NCBI RefSeq assembly: GCF_900188065.1
Contig: NZ_FZNQ01000017.1
Location: 1 to 61,039 of the forward strand
Length of the DNA: 61,039 nt
Direction: 5' to 3'
From: Halorubrum vacuolatum
GTDB lineage: Archaea; Halobacteriota; Halobacteria; Halobacteriales; Haloferacaceae
The translations under genes and the position numbers were made by a program. Below are positions 16,218 to 25,892 of this stretch, piece after piece. The notes beneath the pieces were generated by a model. That model was given only the letters and a program-made list of their open reading frames with translations, made no database searches and was not told where the DNA came from. Position 1 is the stretch's first letter, and every line of letters starts with the position of its first letter.

Positions 16218-19200
16218 TCAGCTTCCCGTGAGCAACACTTCGTCGGTGGGGTCTTGGTCCATCGTCAGCGGTGCCTCTCCATCTTTGGTGTAGTCTTTGA
16301 GGGCGGCCCGTAGGAGCGCCTGTTGTTTCTTACTGATCTCGATGTTCCCTCTCGCGGCGGCCTCGATCTGCACCGGAGGGAGCGTGACCTTCGGATGGGC
16401 GGCAAGGTTATCGGGCGTCGGGGGTGTCGCGTAGATCGTCTCGTCGGACGTGAGCTCGTGGTCTTCGGGTGGCTGTTCGACGTGAGCGGCGGCCTCCTCC
16501 GGTGTCATACCCCCTCCGGTGTCCTCGGTGTCTCCTCCCTGCTCGTCGGTGCTGGTGTCTTCAACCTCCTCCACGACGATCTCCTCGGCGGGAACGGCGC
16601 TGGTCGGGAGTGACTGATCGCCTTCTATCAGGTCGTTGAGCGCGGCCCGGATACGGTCGAGTTCCTCCTCGCTCGGAGTGAACACCCCATCTGCGAGCGC
16701 GTGGATGGTATCTTCTGACAGCTCCACTCGGGGGTCGTCAGCGAGACGTGCGGGTGTGGGCGGTTCGCGGTATTCGACGGTCGGCTCTGCAAGCTCGGGG
16801 GCGTCGTCTCGACCGCTGCCTTCGCTCCCTTCATGTTCCTGTTCGACGTCGGCTTCGCGCTCAGGCTCGTACTCTCCCGTAGACTGGCCTCCATCGGCTT
16901 CTGCGCCCTGTTGGACATCTACATCTGCGACTGCTCTCTCGTCTTCCTCGCCGCTCTCAACGGCGTCTGTCTGGGCGCTCTGTTCGTCGGTGTCGCCCTC
17001 GACAGGTTCCTCGGGGATGACGATCTGCTCGGAGAGGTCCTCGACGTCTTCGATGGCATCGCCCGCGACCGGCGAGAGGTCCGTGATCGCTTTCATCAGC
17101 GCGATGACCGTGTTGGTCCCCGGCTCTTTCTCGCCGGTCGCGATGGCCGTGATCTCCTCAGCGGTGAGGTCGACCCGGCTGTCTTCTGCGATACGGGCAG
17201 GCGTCGGTATCTGGTCGGCCTCTACCGGCTCCTCCTCGTGGGCGTCGGCTGGCGTGTCGTTGTGTTCCGCGCTCTCGTCGTTCGCTGGCGGCGTCTCGTC
17301 GTGTTCGGTGTCGTCTGCGTCGTCTTGTACCTCTTTGCTGGTGTCGTCTGTATCGGCCTCCTCGTCGCTCTCAGCGGCTTCTGTCTGGACGCCCCCTTCG
17401 GGAATGACGATCTCTTCGCGAAGGCGCTCTATTGGGTAGTCGTCGGTGAAACCGGTATTGCTGAGAATGACGTTCCTAATCTTCTGCTCACGCGGCCACG
17501 GTAGGCTGAGGTCGCCGGTCACGTAGTCGGCGATCTGTTGGGCCGTCAGTTCAACGCGCTCGTCAGCGGCGATCCGCGACGGCGTGAGCGCGTCGTCGTC
17601 AACGGGCGGGCCTTCCATCGGTTCGTCGCCCGACTCGTCGCTGTCGTCGCTCTCGTCGGCGTCCTCCTCTCCTGTACCTTCGTCGCCGTCGTCTTCTGAC
17701 GCCTCCTCTTCTTCTTCTTCTGTGTCTTCGTCGTCGGTTGTCGCTTCCACGTCGCCGTCTGTGTCGCCGATCTCCCCGACCGAGAGGTTCGACGCGCTGA
17801 CGCCGAGCTCATCAAAGAGTGGTCGGCACTCGCCACGGTGGTATATCTGCGGCTGGTTGTACTCCTCGTTGTCGCTGTCGGGGAAGATGATGATCTCGAA
17901 ATTGTCCGTGGTCGGCCACTCATCGAAGCGGGCTTCGGGAATGAACGGCCCACGGAACGGCACCCAGTTTTGGAGGATCCCCTCTTTGTCCGGGTAGTAT
18001 TTCTTCTCGCCGTCGACGTGGAGGACGTATTCTTCTTCGGATTTGTCGTACTCGTAGTAGGCCGGAACCGCGTACTTGTTGCCCTCGTGTGCTTCTTCGG
18101 GCGTGTCAAAGCGGGCAAACTCGATATTCTCCTCTCCGTGTGGTGTCTCGACGGCGGCAACGACGTCTCCGGTGTCTTTCTCTCGATACCAGATGGTCGA
18201 CCGATTCGTCTCACCGTCGCCATCGAGTTTAGGCCGGAGGGCAATCTGATCTTCACCTACGCGGTAGTCGCCTCCACCGTCGTTGTAATACCGGGGGTGG
18301 CCGTCCTCAGTCGGTGACTTCCGGAACGTAACCTCGTCACTAACTACCTCTGCACTTCTGGTGCCACCCTCCGTCTCGTAGATGACCTTCTCGGCGCGTT
18401 CCGCCCAGTAGGTGAACCCCCCATGCTTGGCCGACCCGTCTTTCACGGCGAAGACACACTTATCGCCGTTCTCCATCGCTTTCCGGAGGTTATTGAACGT
18501 CTGGAACGGGTACTTGATCGTCGACGTCTCCGCTTCGATCGCTACGTCGTCGGGCCCCGCAAAGTTCCACACGCCGGGGTACTTCTCGCGAAGCTCGTCC
18601 TGCCGCTCGTTGATCGCATCAAGCGTCTTACTTCGGGAGAGGTTGTCGTCCACGTCGGTCGGGTCGATTGGCACTTCTGCAACCCCGTCCGGCGCTTCTT
18701 CTCCTTCCTGTTCGGGAAGCCACGTCTTGTAGCCGATTTGTGTGAACGCGACGTAGGCTTCACCGAGGATCCAGCGGTGGTCGTCGCCCCCGCCGGAGCC
18801 GGCGCTTCCCGTATCTTGCTGAAGGACGATCCCCCGGCCTTGCGAGGTGAGCCGGATTGAGGTATCCCCGTCTGAACGCTGTGTCTCGGCATACGCTTCG
18901 TTGACCTGCTCGTAGATATTCGACAGCTCTGAGAGGCTATCTACGGCGGCGTCGGGGAGTCTGACCAGTAGCTCTTGTTTCGCGTCTTCAAGCGAAACGT
19001 ACTCGTTGGGGTCTTTTCCGGCCCTGAGTCGTGCGGCGAAGATGCTCTCAAGGACGGCATCGAGATGGCGTTCCACGACCTCTTTCGCGCTGGTGGGCTG
19101 GCTTGCCTGCTGTCGACCGGGGGCGTTGGCGGGGGCATTGCCGGGCTCGGTCGACGGGAGTAGCCCGCCGGGTGAGGTGTCGCGGTCTTCCGCGCCTTTG

Positions 19201-21185
19201 ATGTTCGGATCGTCAGGTGTCGGTGTCTGGTCGACAAGCTGTTGAAGATACATCTGCCTCTCATCTCCATCTGCCATCGCAGCGTATCTGCCGATGCCGG
19301 TTTCCCACCGGCCTTGTCCTTCGTTGAACAGAAGGTTTTGGTAGACCTCTTCGTCGCTTCGCCGTCTCCGGCCTAACTTCTTGAGGCTGGCGTCGATCGC
19401 CGCTTGGGCCTCGTCTGTCGTTCGGAGAGGCGGGAATGGCGGATAGATATACACGCGGAACGCATCGGAGCGTTCCATGTTCTCGCTGATCGTCGTTCGC
19501 ATCCACACATGGTAGTTCACCTCCTCGGTGAGATCCTGCGGATCAAGCCCCAACTGCGTGTTGTAGGTTCTCGCGGATTTCTGATCCCCGGGGTTGAACG
19601 ACATGATCGTATCACAGTTGGTCGTGATCGCTTCCACGACGTTACTCGGGAGTTGGGCGGGGTACTGGTTGGCGAGTGTCATGGACAGCCGGTATGACCG
19701 GCTCTCGGAGATCATCGCGGGGATCGTTTCGTCCCCGAGTGCGAGGTTGTCAAACTCGTCACAGAACAGGTAGAAAGGTTCGCGCTCATACTGTGACTTC
19801 ATCGACCGGGCACGGATATGTGACCAGATACGCCGAATGACGGCCATGCCGAGCATCTGTTTGAGCTCGCGTGGCTGTGAGCCCATCCGGACGATGATGA
19901 TCTTATTGTTGTCGATCGCCTCGGGGATGTTGATCCCACCGGAACGGAAACCGATCATGCGCCGGGCGACCGGGTTTTGTATCCACGGGAGGAACCGACC
20001 GAGCAGCGGCTCAAGGTCGTCTTCGCTCATTTTCGAGATGGTATCGAGATGGGGAGCGACGAACCGGAGGTCTGCCTTGTGTGCCCGGGCGGCGAACTCG
20101 TAGCGTGACGCCTCGGATTTAAGCACATAATACATATCGACAAGGTTCATCTCCGGGGCATCATCGGGCGTCTTTGCGTTATACAGGTTCATCGCGGTGA
20201 TGAGCGAGCCCGCAACGCGGTCCATGCGTGGCCCCCAGTAGTCGTCGCTGGCGGCGAGCATCTTTTTCAAATCATCCACCAGCGAAGCGAGCGCGGCGTC
20301 GTATTCGTCGTCGTCGGGATCGAGATTGAGGGTGATGAAATTGAACCCGGAGAGGTAGTCACCGCTGGCTCCGGGCTCGATCCATACCACGTCGTCAAGC
20401 CGGTGTTCTGGGATCGTCTGCATCAACCGGAAAGAGTCGTCACCCTTCGGGTCGATGAAGCACAACCCGGCTCCCGATTCAATGAGTTGTCGGGCGTCGT
20501 TAGTCAAGAGCGTGGACTTCCCGTAGCCGGTGACGCCGAAGACGGCGCGGTGTCGGAAGAGGTGGTTTTTGTCTATCGAGGCATCTCGACCGTTCCGAGT
20601 ACCCTTCCCGACGAACAGCGGGGCGTCTGGATGGTCGCGTGGTATGTCTCGGAGGGCTTCTTCGGCCTCGCCGGTCGCATACACTTCGACCCCATCTTGC
20701 CCGGGTGGTAACTCATTGGGGTCGATCTCCTCGGGGATACCGAATGATTGGAGTTCTGCGCCGTACCGTTTTTTCCGCTTGACCTCGGTGTAGGCGTACT
20801 CAAACTCCTCCATCTCATACACCATGTCGATGACGCCGACGAATTCCCCGTGGATCTGGTGAATATCGTCACGGTCGCCACCGGAGATGTTGTCAATATC
20901 GAGTACCTCTTTCCCGCTTTGTAGGCCACTAACCAGTTCTTCGGGTCTGGGGTTCATGTCCGGTGGGACACACACGGGGGTTTTGCTATCTACCGTGATC
21001 TGGTCGACATGAAGGAGTACGGACCCTATGTGTTCGCACAGCCGTTTCCGATCTTCAAGGCTGAGATTTTTGCTCCTGATCGCTTCTATCGCCTCATCAA
21101 TTCGCTGGCGTGTATGCCGGACGTCGATTTTTCGGATGGGCTCACCATCGGGCTCATCGTCGTCTCCGCCGAATATATCGAACAT
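16218..21185 (-). CDS. Coupling-protein-type (VirD4/TraD-like) conjugation ATPase with C-terminal repeats
   Basis: A very long protein of 1655 residues. Residues about 180-600 form a HerA/VirD4-type ATPase: Walker A GVTGYGKST (217-225), the following ARQLIESGAGLCFIDPKGDD, and Walker B FYLFCDEFDNLA (471-482). There is a coupling-protein-like middle section, then a unique region (about 700-1150) and a highly acidic linker. The last 450 residues contain four spaced copies of a roughly 40-residue module (TPSRIAADERVELTAQQI, TPARIAEDSRVDLTAEEI, TPARLADDPRVELSEDTI and TPDNLAAHPKVTLPPVQI). It probably feeds DNA to a type IV secretion-like channel; no membrane segment is obvious. The upstream gene 21201-22919 is 15 bp away and codirectional. 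Confidence 0.85.
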   Translation of the reverse strand: MFDIFGGDDDEPDGEPIRKIDVRHTRQRIDEAIEAIRSKNLSLEDRKRLCEHIGSVLLHVDQITVDSKTPVCVPPDMNPRPEELVSGLQSGKEVLDIDNISGGDRDDIHQIHGEFVGVIDMVYEMEEFEYAYTEVKRKKRYGAELQSFGIPEEIDPNELPPGQDGVEVYATGEAEEALRDIPRDHPDAPLFVGKGTRNGRDASIDKNHLFRHRAVFGVTGYGKSTLLTNDARQLIESGAGLCFIDPKGDDSFRLMQTIPEHRLDDVVWIEPGASGDYLSGFNFITLNLDPDDDEYDAALASLVDDLKKMLAASDDYWGPRMDRVAGSLITAMNLYNAKTPDDAPEMNLVDMYYVLKSEASRYEFAARAHKADLRFVAPHLDTISKMSEDDLEPLLGRFLPWIQNPVARRMIGFRSGGINIPEAIDNNKIIIVRMGSQPRELKQMLGMAVIRRIWSHIRARSMKSQYEREPFYLFCDEFDNLALGDETIPAMISESRSYRLSMTLANQYPAQLPSNVVEAITTNCDTIMSFNPGDQKSARTYNTQLGLDPQDLTEEVNYHVWMRTTISENMERSDAFRVYIYPPFPPLRTTDEAQAAIDASLKKLGRRRRSDEEVYQNLLFNEGQGRWETGIGRYAAMADGDERQMYLQQLVDQTPTPDDPNIKGAEDRDTSPGGLLPSTEPGNAPANAPGRQQASQPTSAKEVVERHLDAVLESIFAARLRAGKDPNEYVSLEDAKQELLVRLPDAAVDSLSELSNIYEQVNEAYAETQRSDGDTSIRLTSQGRGIVLQQDTGSAGSGGGDDHRWILGEAYVAFTQIGYKTWLPEQEGEEAPDGVAEVPIDPTDVDDNLSRSKTLDAINERQDELREKYPGVWNFAGPDDVAIEAETSTIKYPFQTFNNLRKAMENGDKCVFAVKDGSAKHGGFTYWAERAEKVIYETEGGTRSAEVVSDEVTFRKSPTEDGHPRYYNDGGGDYRVGEDQIALRPKLDGDGETNRSTIWYREKDTGDVVAAVETPHGEENIEFARFDTPEEAHEGNKYAVPAYYEYDKSEEEYVLHVDGEKKYYPDKEGILQNWVPFRGPFIPEARFDEWPTTDNFEIIIFPDSDNEEYNQPQIYHRGECRPLFDELGVSASNLSVGEIGDTDGDVEATTDDEDTEEEEEEASEDDGDEGTGEEDADESDDSDESGDEPMEGPPVDDDALTPSRIAADERVELTAQQIADYVTGDLSLPWPREQKIRNVILSNTGFTDDYPIERLREEIVIPEGGVQTEAAESDEEADTDDTSKEVQDDADDTEHDETPPANDESAEHNDTPADAHEEEPVEADQIPTPARIAEDSRVDLTAEEITAIATGEKEPGTNTVIALMKAITDLSPVAGDAIEDVEDLSEQIVIPEEPVEGDTDEQSAQTDAVESGEEDERAVADVDVQQGAEADGGQSTGEYEPEREADVEQEHEGSEGSGRDDAPELAEPTVEYREPPTPARLADDPRVELSEDTIHALADGVFTPSEEELDRIRAALNDLIEGDQSLPTSAVPAEEIVVEEVEDTSTDEQGGDTEDTGGGMTPEEAAAHVEQPPEDHELTSDETIYATPPTPDNLAAHPKVTLPPVQIEAAARGNIEISKKQQALLRAALKDYTKDGEAPLTMDQDPTDEVLLTGS

Positions 21186-21200
21186 AGGTCGTCGTTAGAG

Positions 21201-22919
21201 TTACCGGCTGTTTTCGGAGTTCTTCTGCTGGTCGACGTGATCTACCCCATCGTCTGCGGCCCCCCATGACGTCTCGGGCTCATTATCGCCGCTCTCACTA
21301 CCTGTGCCGCGTCTGGTTATACCGAAGACGTCGATTGTCCCGTCCGAATCGTCCTGTGAGCCCGCTGGCTCGGGCTCCGTTGGGAATGGGCCTTCCTGAT
21401 AGATACTCTCGACAGGCTCATCGGGCGGTGCACCCGGTTGCGCTTCCGAGCCTTTAACCAACGGATCGGAATCGTCAGCCCCATTCTGTTGATTAAATTG
21501 CTCTGCGTCAGTTTCGAGGGCATCGTCTCCTTCGCCTACTGCATCGGCCCCTGACGCAGTTGCACCTTGCTCGGGGCTTTGCCCGTTTTGATTCGCGGTC
21601 GGGTCTGACTGCCCGTTCTCTTGTGTACGCAGTGGGTGGCTCCGGGGACTCGTCCTATGTCTGCTGTGGTGTGTTTCATTGCTCGCCTGAGTCGCCCATT
21701 GGTTGACTCCCGGGTGCCGGTCGCCGTTGCGTGTTTCCTCACGCTTTTCCTCGTCTCTCCGCCCGGCCTCGGCGGGCACACCGGGGCCAGTCTGCTGTTT
21801 CGCCCAATCCACGACCGGCGTGTTGATCTCCTCATTCGGTATGTGGGCGATACTTCCGAGTGCTGAGACGGGTTGGAGAACGGTGGGCGCTCCCGGGCCG
21901 AACTTAACGCGACTCAGCCAGCTAATGTCGTGGGTTCGCCCGGCGACTTGCTTGAGGTGATACGGTATATCCTCGGGATCAATCGAGTACGGCTCAAGCC
22001 CCTGCTCGGTGAATGAGTTGTAGTATTTCTCAAAGTCGCTCGCGACCGTGTTGCAGCGCCGCTCGGCGATCTCCTGATACGGCGAGATCGCGACGACGCG
22101 GATAGTCATGTAGTAGCCTTTCGCGCCGTGGAGTTTGTCGACAATTTTGGCGCTACGCTTCCGTTTCGATCCGGGGTCGCGAAGCTCCCACCCTTGGATG
22201 TGGTTGCCGGTGAGCTCGCCTTCTTTGATCTGGGCGGCGGCCTCGGTGACGTTCCGCCCGTAGGGGAGCTTCTTGGTCCAGACGTCGCGTGCGGGCTCGA
22301 AGATGGTCTGGACCATGACTCGACAGTCTTCGGCGGTGACGCGGATGCCGTCTGAGGTTTGGTCTTCTTCGACCACCATATCGGAGGTAATGTCGCCGTA
22401 GGGGTCGACCTCGAACTCCTCCTCTGAGATTTTGCACTTGATCGGGTAGAAGAACGGCTTTTTTAGCCGCATCCCGGCCATTGCGACGTAATCCCCTTTC
22501 TCAAATTTGGGGAACATGTCGTCGGCTTCGGCGATCTGGGAGTTGGGGTAGTTTTTGCGTATCTGCCGCTCGAATTGGTTGGCGTCGACGCGGGTATCGG
22601 GTTTGAGGTAGAATTGTAATTTCCCACCGTCATAGACCATTTCGTAGGAGTGTTGGTGGGAGTCGGTCTGGATGAATTTGAATCGGCCAAAGCCAATCTT
22701 TCTCTCGCGGGGGTCGTGGACGGTTTCGTATAGGTTGATGCTGGCGTCCATGCCCTCGTTTTCTCGGGGTGGTCGCACGCGGAGGCGTGGCCCGGAGGTT
22801 TGTTCGGCAAGTTCGATGCCCTCTTTGTAGGTTTCGTACAGTTCGTCGTCAACTTGGATCGCCGGATAGACGCTCGTCTCTTCAACGAGGGCGTCGGCGA
22901 TCTTGTTCAGGATTTCCAT
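21201..22919 (-). CDS. Partner of the coupling ATPase (conjugation module)
   Basis: A 572-residue protein with no ATPase motif. Residues about 1-370 are folded: GFGRFKFIQTDSHQHSYEM, YGRNVTEAAAQIKEGELTGN and IPNEEINTPVVDWAKQQ can be seen. The rest is a Gln/Asn/Asp/Glu-rich disordered tail. The 'IAHIPNEEINTPVVDW' pattern resembles the N-terminal domain that, in some bacterial coupling proteins, lies on the same chain just before the ATPase. Here the two would be separate genes, 15 bp apart. The start was placed at the ATG at 22919 because GGTGAG lies 8 bases before it; 22934 is the alternative. The split-protein reading is inference. Confidence 0.7.
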   Translation of the reverse strand: MEILNKIADALVEETSVYPAIQVDDELYETYKEGIELAEQTSGPRLRVRPPRENEGMDASINLYETVHDPRERKIGFGRFKFIQTDSHQHSYEMVYDGGKLQFYLKPDTRVDANQFERQIRKNYPNSQIAEADDMFPKFEKGDYVAMAGMRLKKPFFYPIKCKISEEEFEVDPYGDITSDMVVEEDQTSDGIRVTAEDCRVMVQTIFEPARDVWTKKLPYGRNVTEAAAQIKEGELTGNHIQGWELRDPGSKRKRSAKIVDKLHGAKGYYMTIRVVAISPYQEIAERRCNTVASDFEKYYNSFTEQGLEPYSIDPEDIPYHLKQVAGRTHDISWLSRVKFGPGAPTVLQPVSALGSIAHIPNEEINTPVVDWAKQQTGPGVPAEAGRRDEEKREETRNGDRHPGVNQWATQASNETHHSRHRTSPRSHPLRTQENGQSDPTANQNGQSPEQGATASGADAVGEGDDALETDAEQFNQQNGADDSDPLVKGSEAQPGAPPDEPVESIYQEGPFPTEPEPAGSQDDSDGTIDVFGITRRGTGSESGDNEPETSWGAADDGVDHVDQQKNSENSR

Positions 22920-23282
22920 GTTTATTCTCACCATTTTCCAGGAGTTGATGCTCTATTGGACTCAACACCGACGCTAACAGAAGTCCTAAAATCTGGCGTT
23001 CTGTTAATTCAAAATATCTAGGTGTACCGGGTCGTTTATACTGTTTCACTGGTTTCATCATATGAATCACAACTCCTTTTCATACGTTTTCAACCAATGT
23101 TTTACAGAAAGAGATACTTAGAACATTTTCCCCGATTATCACAGTTGATTTTTTTCTGAGCGTTAAAGAAACAGAGGTGGCCCTAGGCCTTTTTCTTTAT
23201 GTATATATGAGAGAAAATTAGACAGTGACTCAGGGATTAGAAATTAATTAAATCCTCAAAAGGTAGAGAATTCTGTCAGCTA
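22920..23282. other. AT-rich spacer with promoter-like sequence
   Basis: No gene is seen. TTTATGTATATATGAG at 23194-23209 and AT-rich runs on both sides suggest promoters for the conjugation genes. The region separates them from the wHTH gene at 23283. Confidence 0.4.
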
Positions 23283-23726
23283 TTACCGGGAGGATAATAC
23301 CCACATATTCTCAATTTTAACATTCTCATACGGAATATAGATCTTCGTGTTTTTGTCTTTCTCTCGATAAAAAATAATCTTATACTTCTCTAACAACTGA
23401 ATATCGTCTTTCGTTTCCTCGACGGCTTGTCCGAGATTCTTTGCAAGTTCAGGGATATCCACATTAGAGTTGTTTAGCAGATGACGAATGATATCTATAC
23501 GATGTGGGGAAAAGATCTGTTTGAGATGGTTGGGATCCTCAAAGCTGATGACGTGAGGTACCGCATCATCCTGTTCCCAACGCTGGATCCGGTCAAGCAT
23601 ATCTCCCCTATGCTCTTCAGTGGATGAAGACACAATGTGGAGCGTTGGGGGGGAAAGTACCTCCTCTGGACCCGTTTCTCTTTCCAATAAACCCAACCAA
23701 TCTTCGCATGGTTCTTCGTCTGTCAA
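23283..23726 (-). CDS. HVO_A0114-type DNA-binding protein
   Basis: A 147-residue protein. The wHTH is IFSPHRIDIIRHLLNNSNVD, then IPELAKNLGQAVEETKDDIQ and the wing IIFYREKDKNTKIYIPYENV, matching the haloarchaeal HVO_A0114 group of putative DNA-binding proteins. It starts with TTG (23724-23726), unusual but supported by GGTGAT five bases upstream. Members often act as antitoxin or repressor beside a small partner. No toxin is adjacent here, so it may control the conjugation operon; this is inference. A relative with a partner lies at 43713-44108. Confidence 0.75.
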   Translation of the reverse strand: MTDEEPCEDWLGLLERETGPEEVLSPPTLHIVSSSTEEHRGDMLDRIQRWEQDDAVPHVISFEDPNHLKQIFSPHRIDIIRHLLNNSNVDIPELAKNLGQAVEETKDDIQLLEKYKIIFYREKDKNTKIYIPYENVKIENMWVLSSR

Positions 23727-23768
23727 TTAAATCACCTATATTAGCTGTGCGTTTTTATTTTCTAAGTG

Positions 23769-24035
23769 TTACCTTTCCTTACGACAAATATTTAGGTGGA
23801 ATGAGGCGCTTAGCGCCCTTCCACAGTGAACGTCGAAGACACGAGAGCGCAGATGCCTCTGGTCGGCGAGATTCTGAAGCTCCTCGTTGATCGTGCTCCA
23901 GGTGGAGTCGGCCTGCTCGCTGATCCACTTGACCGACCGCGGTTCGCGAAGGGTCCCGGCGGCCGCCCGAATCCGGTTGCGGGCACTCATCGACTCAGTC
24001 CACGACTGGACGCTATCTCGCGAGGATCCGGACAT
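23769..24035 (-). pseudogene. DUF7342-type wHTH protein, truncated
   Basis: The first about 55 residues (SWTESMSARNRIRAAAGTL, VKWISEQADSTWSTINEELQ) match the N-terminal helix-turn-helix of the DUF7342 group as I recall it. The frame then leaves the family sequence (SRVFDVHCGRALSASF) and stops, losing the C-terminal helical half. The VapC-like gene is 11 bp upstream on the same strand. Confidence 0.65.
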
Positions 24036-24046
24036 ACGTGGCACCG

Positions 24047-24544
24047 CTAGTCCTGATTCCGATACGGGAGCGTTGTCACGTCGAACGCATCGTAGTGCCG
24101 GTCGTATTTGAGGATGTGATCCACCTCTAAGGCTTCCATATGCGCTGCAACAGTGAAATCGGTGAGCGACGCATCCAGATCCGTCCACTCAACGAACGTT
24201 GCTTTGGCGTCAGCAAAAACTTCCGCAGAGACGGATTCGAATTGATAGAGCGTGCTTTCGTCAAGCGTCGTCAGGAATAACGCGGCGTTCCGCATCGACG
24301 CTTGCTTTTTCAGCCGGGTAGCGGCCTCGTCGACGATGTGGTCGTTGACGATGAGACGACGATACGGGAGGTCGCCGTCGAGAACGAACGTCATGAACGC
24401 CCGCGAAACTGCGTGCATCTGATCCTGGGGGTTGAAGAGCGCGTACAGGAACTTGGGGCCGATGACGACCTGATGACGGACGTGACCTGGGCGAAAGTGC
24501 TCTGGCGTGACCGTCCCGATCGGGGTGTCAACTGATTTAGCCAT
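24047..24544 (-). CDS. PIN-domain ribonuclease (VapC-like toxin)
   Basis: A 165-residue PIN-fold protein. Acidic positions expected for the metal site occur in PKFLYALFNPQDQMH, IVNDHIVDEAATRL, LDASLTDFTVAAHME and VDHILKYDRHYDAFD. VapC toxins cleave RNA and are held in check by the partner VapB. The antitoxin gene at 24551-24862 ends 6 bp before this start, the normal order for VapBC operons. The canonical first Asp is less clear than usual, so activity is uncertain. Confidence 0.75.
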   Translation of the reverse strand: MAKSVDTPIGTVTPEHFRPGHVRHQVVIGPKFLYALFNPQDQMHAVSRAFMTFVLDGDLPYRRLIVNDHIVDEAATRLKKQASMRNAALFLTTLDESTLYQFESVSAEVFADAKATFVEWTDLDASLTDFTVAAHMEALEVDHILKYDRHYDAFDVTTLPYRNQD

Positions 24545-24550
24545 CCGAAC

Positions 24551-24862
24551 TCAGGATTGCGCAGACGGGTCGTCGGCGAGCGTGAACGGTTCGTCGCTAC
24601 CTTGCCACTCGTCGACGAGATCGTCTTCCTCGCGAGCGTCAGTAGCCGCCGACGATGGGAGCGATTCGTCCTCGAGGTCGTCGAGGACGGTGAACGCCGG
24701 GTCGTTGGGATCGGCTTGCTGCTGGCGTTCGATCCACTCTATCAGCGCCTCGTGCCCGGCTTCTTTGAGCGAGAGCCCGTGTTCGCTCGCGAACTCGCGG
24801 AAGCGTTCGTATTCGTTCTCGTTCAGTTCCGTTTGAACGTGCTTGGTGTCGTTACTGCTCAT
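24551..24862 (-). CDS. VapB-like antitoxin
   Basis: A 103-residue protein. The N-terminus KHVQTELNENEYERFREFAS, then EHGLSLKEAGHEALIEWIE, is a ribbon-helix-helix (CopG/Arc) DNA-binding domain. The acidic C-terminal tail (LDDLEDESLPSS, WQGSDEPFTLADD) is suited to wrapping the toxin. It precedes the PIN gene by 6 bp. The ATG at 24862 was preferred over the longer reading from 24886, which would place non-family residues first. The pair presumably represses its own promoter. Confidence 0.78.
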   Translation of the reverse strand: MSSNDTKHVQTELNENEYERFREFASEHGLSLKEAGHEALIEWIERQQQADPNDPAFTVLDDLEDESLPSSAATDAREEDDLVDEWQGSDEPFTLADDPSAQS

Positions 24863-24926
24863 GGGGACCCCAGTTGCTACTTCCATCTATTTGCTCATGA
24901 AGTATAAGATGTTCGCATGACGTATT

Positions 24927-25166
24927 TCATGTATCGTACTCAAACGGGAGACGGAGCGGACCCTGGCCCTGACAGTGAATTTCGTACTCAGTCGCCAGCT
25001 TCTGAAACTCGTCCCACTCCGGGAGCTGCTCATCATCAACCTCACCGTGCGTCTTGAGGTAGCGGAGCAAGGCGTCGACCTCGCCTTCGAGTCCATACTT
25101 CGCCGCCTGCTCTCGGAGGGCCGCCTCGTCGACGTCGACGTCTCGTCCGAGGGGCAGATGGACCAT
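24927..25166 (-). pseudogene. Truncated C-terminus of an HTH regulator
   Basis: The frame reads VDVDEAALREQAAKYGLEGE, HGEVDDEQLPEWDEFQKLA, the same C-terminal domain as the intact regulator at 35703-36626 and nearly identical to it at DNA level. The N-terminal wHTH domains are missing, and the end has drifted into unrelated sequence. On the opposite strand 25187-25236 reads RQMIEELEANLKA and a stop, the tail of another lost gene. Confidence 0.7.
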
Positions 25167-25237
25167 AACGACTTCACGATTCGGCGAAGACATTCGCCAG
25201 ATGATCGAAGAGCTTGAAGCGAACCTGAAAGCCTGAT

Positions 25238-25750
25238 TCACGCGCCCATACCGATCAGGTCGGCGACAGCAGTTCCGAGGGCGAGCGCAACGATCGCGAC
25301 GCCGATACCGAGACCGAAGAGTGCGTAGTTCGCGATCGGATTCGACGCCTTTGCGATATCGAAAGTGTACCTCCGATCACGCCACGGCGCCAGTGGGCGG
25401 ATGCCTGCCGGCGTGAGCGCGTCCGCCACGAGGTGACCGATGACAGTCGAAACGCCGACAACGAAGCCGAACCCGCCAAGGACCAACGCGACGCCGGTCC
25501 CAGAACTGGCCCCGAGTACGCCCGCCACGATGCCGAAAACGACGCCGACGAGCAGCGCGAACCACACTGTGTGGGTGGGTCCGCGGTGGGTAATGAACGG
25601 GACGCGAAGATCCCAGTCCGGAACCATCGCGGCGGCGACCGCGGCCACGGCACCGGCGACGGCCAACTCCACAGCACCAATGGCAACCGTAAGGAACCCG
25701 ATCGGGGAATAGGCGATCAGGGACGCGCCGTAGTGACCGGGACGATGCAT
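25238..25750 (-). CDS. YdjM-type membrane metal-dependent hydrolase
   Basis: A 170-residue integral membrane protein with about four hydrophobic segments. The conserved polar motifs are MHRPGHYGASL at the start, AMVPDWDLRVPFITHRGPTH and HLVADALTPAGIRPLAPW; the His/Asp residues of DWD, HRGxTH and HxxxD are those of the YdjM/LexA-regulated family. The biochemical role is unproven. The ATG at 25750 begins the conserved MHRPGH; the longer frame upstream is not family-like. It stands alone among gene fragments. Confidence 0.85.
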   Translation of the reverse strand: MHRPGHYGASLIAYSPIGFLTVAIGAVELAVAGAVAAVAAAMVPDWDLRVPFITHRGPTHTVWFALLVGVVFGIVAGVLGASSGTGVALVLGGFGFVVGVSTVIGHLVADALTPAGIRPLAPWRDRRYTFDIAKASNPIANYALFGLGIGVAIVALALGTAVADLIGMGA

Positions 25751-25892
25751 CGTGTGCCATTCGAGTCGCGGGAGTGAAAAGACCTCTTGCGATGTGTATA
25801 TCGGCCGGATCACGCCGGACGATCTACCACGGTGATCCGACGGGAGAGAATCAGCACCTGCGTTTTTCCCTCTTCGCGGGATACAAGGAAGC

